This document shows, piece by piece, positions 1 to 8,506 of a stretch of 17,088 nt of DNA. The translations under genes were made by a program, and so were the position numbers. The notes below the pieces were generated by a model, which did not search any database, had not been told where the DNA came from, and was given only the letters and a program-made list of their open reading frames with translations. The first letter of the stretch is position 1. Each line of letters starts with the position of its first letter. Source of the DNA: Spirogloea muscicola (lineage: Eukaryota; Streptophyta; Zygnematophyceae; Spirogloeales; Spirogloeaceae); assembly GCA_009602725.1 (NCBI GenBank), contig WELB01000304.1, forward strand, positions 114,976 through 132,063, in the 5' to 3' direction.

Positions 1-467
1 CGGCGGCAGCGGGCATGGGGGGCTCGATGCCCGGGCGCGCCGCCGCGGAGCGCGGCGCGGCCTGCGGCGGCGGGCGCGGCAGGGGGTTTAAGGAAAGGGT
101 TCTCGAGGCCGGGGTTTAAGCCGTCCCGCAACCCCGGCCTTGGATTCAAGAACAGATACCCAAAGAGATTGGAAGCCATTGGAGTAAGAAAATGCGTGTA
201 TATTAAGAGATGGGGAGGCCATGTGTGGCCAAGTACAAAGGCAAGCACATTGGACAAATGTACGTCACCTGCTGCTAAGTAAGGAGTAAGGAGCTCGGGA
301 TATGCCTGCCGGTATTCAGGCATCAATCTGCGACCTCCATGTGCTGACCCATGAACTCCGAGAGGATCAAATTGCAGTGGATAATGTGCGTCACTAGACA
401 CGCTTGCGCGTTGCACTCGGCCTTCCCTTCACCCACTACACGCAGGCCGCCGTGGCTTGCATCCGCC
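1..467. other. Upstream region of the CMP-Kdo synthetase gene
   Basis: No gene could be supported here. The first about 120 bases are strongly GC-rich and could belong to the 5' end of a neighbouring gene beyond the left edge. From about 140 to 400 the composition is ordinary. There is a small perfect inverted repeat, GGCCA-TGTG-TGGCC, at 217-230, and a short direct repeat TAAGGAG around 280-292. An ATG at 351 lies in frame with the gene start at 468 and would add 39 residues; I prefer 468 because that ATG has a strong CCGCCATGG context and is followed at once by a typical CKS N-terminus. Confidence 0.4.
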
Positions 468-2939
468 ATGGCCGACGGCGGCGGCGGCGACTGGCTGCCC
501 CAGCTGGCGCTCGGCACGGCGGCGGCGGCGTCGGCGGTGACCCTGGCCGCCGCCGTCTGGAGCCAGCGTCACAGGGGTGGAGCGGTGCCGGCGCCCGGCG
601 GCGGCGGTAGGGTCATCGGCATCATACCGGCGCGCTACGCGTCGTCGCGCTTCCCGGGCAAGCCGCTGGCGCCCATCCTCGGCAAGCCCATGGTCCAGGT
701 CCGCCCCTCCCTGCTAAATCCTGAACATAGCCCCTTATACCCTTGAACCCTCACCCCGAAACCCCGCCGAGATCCCTTCATTCAGCTCCTCAGTGTCCGC
801 CCTCCGTCATGGACACCCTCTGTATGCACCCGGCTGGCTTTACCGCCGCTCCTTCAACATTGGCAGCCGCAATCTTCTCGTTCTGACGTTGCTGAGGCGG
901 CAGGTTTTATGGGCTGTCTGCGGTCGCAGCGTACGTGGGAGCAGGCGAGGCAGGCGGCGTCGCTGCACGCGCTCGGTGCGCCTCTGCCTCTGAGCTATGA
1001 GCCGCCATGAGCTTGTCGGCCCGAACCCAAGTCCCGTTATTCTGATGTATTTAGCTCCTGAAGGTGTCAATGCTACGCTGAACAACAAACTATCAACAAT
1101 CTCTGTGACAAACCCTCGGTAGTTACCCCTCACTGGAAGCCCAGGGCAAGCATCAATTATGATGTTTTGCATACCGAGGCGTACACCCTGAATTATACAT
1201 GATGGTCGTGTAGAATGCATCCGTTTACTTCGGCATGGCCTGGAGCTTGTGCCGTTACCGCAGCCATGCTCGGCGTCGCTGCGGGGGCCGCTTTGCTCAC
1301 ATTGCGTGGGCGAGCGCCAGCTCCGCAGTGGTAGCGACCGATGACGACCGCATTGCAGCCTGCTGCCGGGGCTTTGGTGCCGACGTGGTCATGACGCCCG
1401 CCTCGTGCACGAACGGTACGCGCTCTCAGCCTCCTCATGCCATAGCCCGTTATCCTGGCCTCATCATGCCAAGCCGCCGGGACAGTGCCTTGAGCCACCG
1501 GCTCTGCCACGCCGGCAGCAGCATCTCGGCGGGTGGCTCACGGTTGCCTATGGAGGCGGCCATGCATGGTCGTCGCCGTTTACTGAGCTGAACGGAAGTC
1601 AGAAGCATGAACGCGCCCAGCTCTTTGTGCTGGGGAATCAGTCAGATCACGGCCACGGAGGACAAGTGGGTGATCAGATATTGCGTTTGACAGAATAGGC
1701 GGCTGGCAAGGAGCAAGGACTCCAGCAGCATGGAGTGTCAGGTCTCTCTTGCCAAGTGAGGCAGGAGGAAGGGCTGTCCGTCTCACGTCCTCGCGGCCAC
1801 TCTATAGTCACCTTACTGCTTGATCACACTTGGCAATGGCCCTGCGATTGCCGCAGTTGTCGTGAAGCTCTCTGGTTGACACTGCTGTGGTGGTCAGGGC
1901 TTGCTGTCAAAGGTTCAGGCCTTTCATCGAGAGCTTGACGTCTTTAGGCATCAACTAGTGTTGTCCGCTCTACTGAAGAGAGGTTGTCTGCAAGTGATCT
2001 GCCTCTTGCATCTTTGGTAAGCATTGCCAGGGTCCTGAGTGGAGGACAGCATGACCAGAAAGCTGTCCACGTTGCAGGAGCAAGACAGTCAATCACGAAT
2101 ACCCATACTTGCTGCATCTTGGCCTGCAGGTATTGACTGGGCCACCTACTTATCGCTCAGATCAGCCTCTCTGCAGCTTGGCAAGCTTACATTGAGTGCT
2201 AGCTCTCATGTGGAAGTAAAAAGGTTCATAGCTGTTTCTTGATGAATGGAGACTGAGCACTGGGCAGGTCAGAGTATGTTCAAGTTGATGACAAGGAGTT
2301 CTCTGAGGGTGATCAGGAGGAATACCTAGGGGTCATTTTGCAAACACGCAAAGCATTGTCGAGGAAAGTAGTGCTCTGATTGTGAGAGGTGTTCCTGTTG
2401 GCAGTGCTACGACGTCAGATTCCTGGCTAAGTATGCACGCTCACGTCCAACACCTCTACAAATGGAGGAGGATCTTGAGCAGTTGAAAATCATTGAGCAG
2501 GGCTTCAAGATCAAGGTAATGAGGTGACATTGCTAGCCCGTCCATTGTAATATTCAGGGCGACACCAAGTTTATGTAGGTTCTTCTATGCCAGATGCACC
2601 AGAGGCTAGATCCCTAAACGAGCGAGATGCTGTTTCCAACTCTCCTTCGTCAGGCCTTCTGCTGTCCTTTGGAAACTGACAAGCGTCTACACATCTGCTG
2701 GGCTTGGTTGGAGAGATTGAGGTCCTGATGTAGGTCATGACAGCTTAAGTAGGCAGGCAGACAACTGCTGTAGTAAGAGGTCAATATGATGGATGTGCTT
2801 GTTGACAGCAGACAAGTCTGGAGCATTGACGTTTCCTTATGGGCAGGTAGTTTGCGTTGATCATACTGCTCACGGCGTTGATGTTCCCGAGGATATTGGA
2901 AAGATTGAAGCACTCCTGTACAAACATGGGACTGTGTAG
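468..2939 (+). CDS. kdsB: CMP-Kdo synthetase (3-deoxy-manno-octulosonate cytidylyltransferase), membrane-anchored, incompletely resolved
   Basis: The enzyme activates Kdo with CTP to CMP-Kdo, the donor for Kdo-containing cell-wall polymers in plants and green algae. Exon 1 (468-698, 77 codons, donor GT at 699) has a hydrophobic anchor at residues 11-31 followed by basic residues, as in plant CKS, then the nucleotide-binding signature [16 protein letters not shown] at 52-67. A second conserved block ending at 1415 reads [20 protein letters not shown] from 1328, then continues to a Cys-Thr-Asn stretch. The 3' exons are clean: 2078-2129 ([14 protein letters not shown]), 2405-2515 ([14 protein letters not shown]) and 2847-2939 ([13 protein letters not shown], stop TAG); the last two junctions are in phase 0. 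What is missing is about 14 residues between exon 1 and block 2, and the stretch from the NIQGDEP motif to the FSRGLIP motif. No acceptor joins exon 1 to block 2 without adding residues. The gene may use small divergent exons, carry assembly errors, or be damaged. The family assignment is firm; integrity is open. Confidence 0.8.
1416..2077 (+). other. Unresolved middle of the CMP-Kdo synthetase gene
   Basis: Between the Cys-Thr-Asn end of the second conserved block and the exon starting at 2078, the family should supply roughly 75 residues, including the metal-binding NIQGDEP motif. I see no in-frame exon with that motif. Pieces such as GQVGDQI (about 1659-1679) and an open block at about 1950-2015 ending at a good GTAAGC donor are possible diverged remnants, but neither is convincing. 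Treat this stretch as introns plus unknown exons. Confidence 0.4.
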
Positions 2940-3654
2940 AGGCGCTCAATCTGTACTGAAAACAGCACTTGTGTAAGTAGCTGAACGGCTGGAATGGTTC
3001 CCTTGTCCACAGACCAATCTTTCTGAGAGTCACTTACTTGCAATAGATGGTGCAGTTCATTCCCCTAGATTGATAGCTAGCGGACTGCATTGGAGCGAGC
3101 TGGGCCTATGTACATAAGCACAGGAAAGAGTTCGCATGGCTCCTCATTTGTCCTTAAACCTTCTCACAAGCTTTTGGGAAGTAACTGCATCCCCTAAGCA
3201 TTGCACGATGCTTGGGCAATAGCTGACTGCTCAATGACCGGGCAACAAATTTCAGTTTTACTATGCAATGTCAGTTGTAAAATGCCCACATCTCAGGGAG
3301 ACCGCGATATGGCAGTATTCGAGCCAGATTGTGTAATGGCTGAAAGAATCTACGAAGATCCTAAGGGGACGTGTAGATAGTCAAAGTTTGCTGTATATCC
3401 TAGCTGTGCTGCTTGGGACGCTAATAGCGAAATGCGACCAACCTTGGCCTTCCCGCGGCCACGGGCACGCCCCAGTCAATTCAAGAAGGCAAGATGCAAA
3501 TGCCACATTGCACCATGAAGATTGACTTCATAGGCAAACAAACACACCCCACACTCAACTCCACCAACCATGATGTCTCACTTATACAGTCACGCATTCA
3601 ACGCTGGAATGATGGCTGGGAACCACTTGAAGGACTTTGGCCAGCCAATTTGCA
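2940..3654. other. Convergent intergenic region between kdsB and GPC1
   Basis: This stretch holds the 3' ends of two convergent genes and nothing else that I can support. On the plus strand TGTAA occurs at 2972-2976, 32 bases after the kdsB stop, and again at 3276-3280; either could be the polyadenylation signal. I found no matching minus-strand signal close to the GPC1 stop. Reading frames present on the minus strand around 2650-3033 cover the last kdsB intron and exon and have no recognisable product. Confidence 0.4.
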
Positions 3655-6600
3655 TCAGCTTGCGCACGCTACGCGATCAATGCTGTCCATGCGGATGACG
3701 CCTGAGGATGGCCCCCCTTCTGAACCGCAGGCCTTTCTCCTTGCCGGCAACCCATATGCACTCTCTGTGCCGCCCTCCTCGAAGGCCAGCCCAGATTCTG
3801 AGCTGTCTTCTCTTTCCCGGCCTTCGCCACTGCCCTCGCCCAGCTCCTGTTCTGCTTCCTCATCAACCTGGGTCGTGTTGAGGACCTCCAAAGCGCCAGC
3901 ATCACGCTCCGCCAGGGAGTCCAAGGATGCGTACGAAGCCAGGCTTGACCCCTGACTGTGGATGTCGCCAACATGCAAGCTGTCTTTGCTCAGCTGGCGG
4001 CAGGAGCGGCAGAAGGAAAGGTGCGGCAACTCCGACTCAGGGATGAGCAGAGTGCTCGCTATCGCCACCTCTTTCATCTTCTCCTCATGCATAGCCTCGG
4101 CATCCGCTGATGGCTGGGGTGGCAGCACAGTGCCCCCATCTGAAGCGGCACCGACCCTGGCCTTTCCTGCCTTCAGCTCCTTCTTCTTCTCCGCCTTAGC
4201 AGTTACTTGTCGCGGCATGACATCAAAGAAGAAGTTGCCCCCTGCAGGTTGTGCAACACATGCATTAGAGCATGCTTTGCGTAATGACCTCACGTGCACG
4301 TCTTAAAGCTCAGGACCTCGATCAGGCATGGCAGACCAAGAGGTAGTAATGCAAAGAGATTGAAAGGCATTTCCACACCATTCCAAACTGAAGCCCCAAT
4401 CTTGAAGAGCTGAAATGCTGCGTGAAGGCGATAGGACTTGAACATGGGGACCGTCAGTGCCATAGTGGCGACCTGCACATGAAGATTGTGCACACGTCAG
4501 CATCATCATTCGATGCACATTGCACATGCAGATCACATGCCACAGTCTTCGCTCACCTTACTTTCTCAAAACAGGGCATTCCATAAGTTCTATAGTGCCG
4601 AGAGCGTCTTGGTGCGGCATGGAAATATGGCGAGCATGTCAAAGGAGGAGGGGAGCAGGTCTGCATGACTTACGGTGAAGAAGGCCTGCAAGATGGCATA
4701 CATAATATTGCGCCTCTCCTTGCCAAGGACACCACTGAGCCGCCACCATAGGTTATTGGCGCGTGCCGCTTTTCTGGAGAGCTCCCTGTAGGATGTCATG
4801 ACCTGCAGCGACAAGGGTGGTGACAGTGTGGCAAGAAATCAACCAGTGATGCAACGCCATTGTATCTGACGTTGTCGGTGTTCCTTCAAAACAACATGTC
4901 GCCCTCAACTAAATTGCCTGCACTGGACCAAGAATGAACCAATGGCACTCAAAACCACAAGCCTCTGATGTGTAGTAGCCCGAGATGAGATGCCCAGCTA
5001 TCATGTCAGAAGGAAGACCTGAGGATCTCTCATCATGCGTTTCCTGCGAATGCCGTCCACAATGATGAAGTAGAGTGCCTGCCAGAGAGTGTAAGCTCCG
5101 AGAGGAACAAAGAAAAGCCAGGTCCACAGCCCCTCGGGCCCCTCCACGATGGGCCACGCTGGCCACGGCCCAGTCTCGTCCCTTCCATGATGAGCAAATG
5201 TGATGGGGTCCCACCACCTGATGATGAAGATGACAGTTCCTGCGTGCATGCAGACAAGGGGCAAATAAGCATAGCAGCTCAACATTGTAATACAAGGATG
5301 CACTCCTGGCACCAGAGAGTAGATTGGTATGATTATTGGAAGGTATATTCTGAGATTGAGGCACGTGAGATCCTCAAGTGTAGCCTTGAGAATGGACCTG
5401 GAAGGAGGTGAATGAGCACGCTGAGAATCTTGTCCAGGGAGCTGAAGACGAGGCTGCATCGCCAGATAATCAGAGCCCATGCCAAAGGGCCCTGCTCATG
5501 TGCAGCAAATGGGCTGTGAGATACTTATATCTGCTCTGCACACGTCGCCAGGGCCCAGAACTACGGCTAGGCTTCTCAATTGTCACAACTTCCATGCCTA
5601 ATACTATGCAACCCTCTGGAAGCCAGTCCAAGCTTAAGAGCCAATGTCTGCTCGTCTCCGAAGCCTCAGTGCAACAGAGGGAAAGCGATAGGGCCCTATT
5701 AGGGCTGACAATTACCTCTGCAAAGGAGAAGCACACAAGAAACAGTTTCTCGGACTTGGGGAAGAAGAGGAGCTGGCTAATGAATATGACGTTAGCATAG
5801 TAGCAGAAATCCTGGCACAATGATAGCGCGATAAAGATCAGCAAAGGGCAGAAGGCATGACTCAGCAAATGGCAGAAAGTAGCAGATGGTGATCTTGACC
5901 TGTTGCACCACGCCCTAACAGGCCTGCAATGTACTGCACATTTGCAGCGAAAGACAAGGAAGGTGGGGTTGTGGACAAGTTCCTGCAGTACTGGCATCTT
6001 GGAAGACAAGTGCCCTACAGTAGCGCTCACCAGAAGAAAGTAATGCCACTTCTTGCTCCAATAGTAGGCCCACCGCAACGGTGTCGCGACCGCAAAGACA
6101 GCGCAATAAAGATAGGGAATGTCTTGTGGCCCTGGAAAGAGCCAAGCCATTGCTGTTGTCAGCCATCATAGCTCCTTAGCTGGCCCTAGCTACCCTACTC
6201 AGGGATGCTCCCAGTGCTGCAGCTGCGAGAGTGAAAGAATATGGAAACTTAGGCATGGTAGGCTTCCACAGAAGTAGCTGCGACTATCAGTACACTGCAC
6301 GCACCCTGTAACTCAAGGAAAACACTGGGACAGTAGGGACCTGCAGTCTTTGACTATAGCTGGCTATGACCTGTCAAGGGTTGCGTAGAGGTTCTTACTG
6401 GCCCCCATCATGAAGCAGAGAGCGCCAAATGCTACCACACCGACGCAATATGTCACCTGCCATATGGCGGATTCTTTAGGTGAATTTACCTGAGTGGTCC
6501 TTTGCTGTACATAAATTAGGTCACTCGATTGTAGGTGCTTGGCAACTTTTGTGGCCAGGCACATAGTAGAGCATTGCCAATCCACTTCATTGGAGGATGA

Positions 6601-7249
6601 GATATGGATATCAGGAGCAGGTGTGACAGTCCATGTCTCCGCATCTTACTTAGGGGCCATACCATACCTTATTGATCAGGTGCTCGTGCTCATCAGCCTT
6701 TTGGGCAATCCGCTCTGTCTGTCGTTTGACGGCATCCTTAGTGAGCTTTATGACCTGACAAGGCAACACATATGTAGTCAAGCACACGGTCAAGCCTGAA
6801 TGGCAGTCGGAATTGACTGCAGTTTGCGTTAAAAATAGCCGGCTCATGCACCACCTCCCTGCCCTTTAACACTGCTTGCATATAGTTTCTTGCATGGCAA
6901 GGCGCCGCACTGCACGCATTAGAATCTGTCCGGGGTCATCGGAGGCTGATAGGGCAATATGCAGCAGCTGCACATTCCAAGGCCGCGGTGACAACGGCGG
7001 CCGACAGGAAAAGTATACGCAACTGGTAGAATTGGCACGACACTCAATATCGCGTAAAGAAGAGCCAGCGGAAGCTCCGGCACAGAAGCAGAGGCCGGAC
7101 TCTGCACAGCTGCAGCGTTGTTCAGCGGCAGGTCGCACCTTGGGGTTCAGCCTCGGGGACACGGGCCGCCTGCGGACGCCGCCATTGGGGGGCGCGGCCT
7201 CCGGCGGCTTTCCGCCGTCCTCGTCGACGGCCTCCGCGCTCAGCGCCAT
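3655..7249 (-). CDS. GPC1: Glycerophosphocholine acyltransferase, GPC1 family (DUF2838), ten exons
   Basis: GPC1 enzymes acylate glycerophosphocholine with acyl-CoA to lysophosphatidylcholine, recycling choline headgroups at the ER membrane. Exons on the minus strand are 7249-7139, 6754-6668, 6456-6399, 6131-6031, 5811-5716, 5491-5398, 5239-5019, 4802-4674, 4472-4379 and 4241-3655. All junctions are GT-AG and keep frame, giving 525 residues. The soluble N-terminus (1-66) has a coiled-coil-like stretch ending in DEHEHLINK. Hydrophobic segments follow from residue 67. Family signatures include [17 protein letters not shown] (103-119), DFCYYAN (120-126), IRWWDP (189-194), [25 protein letters not shown] (258-265), NNLWWRLSG and [10 protein letters not shown] (334-343). 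A hydrophilic tail of about 180 residues follows, first Lys-rich then Ser- and Glu-rich. The ATG at 7249 is the first ATG in the open frame of the GC-rich 5' end. The only weak join is exon 1 to exon 2, where a 384-base intron might hide another exon. Confidence 0.9.
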
Positions 7250-7310
7250 CCGAGCGCTCCGGCTGCGCCCCGGCGCTCCTGCTGCAGGCGGCCGGACCGC
7301 CGGCCGGCCC

Positions 7311-7330
7311 NCGCCGCCGCCGCCGCCGCG
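7311..7330. repeat. CGC trinucleotide run next to an unresolved base
   Basis: An N at 7311 is followed by six CGC units (7312-7329). The run lies about 60 bases upstream of the GPC1 start codon, probably in its 5' UTR. The ambiguous base suggests that the assembly had difficulty here, so the repeat length may be wrong. Confidence 0.8.
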
Positions 7331-8493
7331 AGCTGGAGGTCGTCGGGAGGGTGAATGAGAAGTTGGCAGATCAGCGGGTGTAAGCCAGAAAGGCAGGTCT
7401 GCCTTCCCTCCCTTCTTGAGGGAGGGGGGAGGGGGGAGAAGAGGGAGAGGGTCCGGCCGGGCTCTGGCCCAATAGCAGGCGCGGGGAGGGAGGATGAGGA
7501 GGGAGTGTGGCGAGGCGCCTCTCCTCGGGCCCGCCCCGGCCAACCGAGCCCGTTTCTGCGCTGGCCGCGGGAACCTCCCCGCGGGGCCGCTCCCGGCGCC
7601 GCGGGCGTCCTCGCTAACTTACAGATAGTGCCGCCTCGTAAGATGGTCCCCGGGCAGACGGTCGAAGGGGGGCGGTCCAACGTCTGCGGCCGTCTCGTCT
7701 AGAAGTCGCTACCGAGGACATTTACCGGCGGCTTAGCGGGCCTTGTCGCCGTTAGCCGAGGGGTTCCCGCCCGGAAGGGGATATCCCCCCCCACAAATCT
7801 CCCACGGGCGCGGAGATCGGGGCCCACTGCGCCGTCAGATCGCTCACATCGGAGGGCTTCTGGGGGCCGGCCGCGAGCTGGCCGCCCCCCCCCGATTCGC
7901 ACGGGCACTCCAGGAGTGCACGTGGCACGCCCATATGCCCCCTTGCGCCACGTGGCATTCTCCAGACAAAGCTGGGTTGTTCATTGCCCAGGCGCCCAGT
8001 CGACATGGGCACCCAAGTCGGCAAGCCTTGAGATTTGAACCCTACTCCGGCAAACCTAGAGCCCAACTGAGGCAAGTCGTCAGTGTGACTTAAAGCCCCA
8101 CATGGGAAGTAAACAGAACCCACCCTGACCCGAAAGCTCAAACTTGTTAGCAGCAAGCTGGGAGGGCAGCACTGCCAGAAATAACCACCCTCGCTCACTA
8201 TGCGGGTTTGCAAGTGACGAAGTGGAGGCTGCAGACCAGCTGGCTGCTACGCACAACCTGGCTGGTCAAGCTTCGCAAAGTATGGCTCGCAGGCACCGGC
8301 CTCTTCAACTGCAAGATAACTCGTTGCATGGCTGCGATAGCACAGGAGTGCTCCAACTATAAATCTCTATTGTTGTGGTACATACATGGAAGCAGGCTGG
8401 GTGCTGACTATTTTAAACATACCCGACTTGCAAAGTGCTTCACAAAAGCTGTAGAGTGCTTCTTAGATCAGTCGACATGCACAGAAGTTGCCA

Positions 8494-8498
8494 TTACA
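8494..8498 (-). terminator. Possible TGTAA polyadenylation signal of the Rmt2-type gene
   Basis: On the minus strand TGTAA lies 8 bases after the TGA stop of the Rmt2-type gene. UGUAA is the established polyadenylation signal of chlorophyte algae. A single pentamer is weak evidence and the distance is very short, so a later site could be the one used. Confidence 0.3.
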
Positions 8499-8506
8499 TA
8501 CTTGAA

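Larger units (their letters stand above)
7250..8506. other. Intergenic region upstream of GPC1 and downstream of the Rmt2-type gene
   Basis: The part next to the GPC1 start (7250-7620) is very GC-rich with purine-rich runs around 7405-7500, as expected for a promoter and 5' UTR of the minus-strand gene. At 7620-7910 the sequence stays GC-rich and contains C8 (7785-7792) and C9 (7885-7893) runs; I cannot assign it. From about 7910 to 8506 composition becomes ordinary and should contain the 3' flank of the Rmt2-type gene. Open frames on both strands in this stretch show no known domain. Confidence 0.4.

Noticed and set aside
1-16. Start codon of a divergent gene on the minus strand at the left edge
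   Set aside because: An ATG followed by Pro-Ala-Ala-Ala codons reads off the edge, but only 16 bases are present and the region is generically GC-rich.
84-124. Telomere-like GGGTTTAAG pieces
   Set aside because: Only two imperfect, irregularly spaced copies; not a tandem TTTAGGG array.
840-1510. Two minus-strand open frames rich in Arg
   Set aside because: They overlap the kdsB intron and second conserved block on the other strand, and the Arg richness comes from GC-rich codons.
3494-3955. Plus-strand open frame of 153 codons
   Set aside because: It is antisense to the GPC1 C-terminal tail and 3' flank, with composition that mirrors the real frame and no recognisable product.
8025-8074. 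tRNA-like A-box and B-box on the minus strand
   Set aside because: TGCCTCAGTTGG and GGTTCAAATCT resemble the internal promoter boxes, but the flanks do not form an acceptor stem and the T-stem has mismatches. At most a degenerate tRNA-like fragment.
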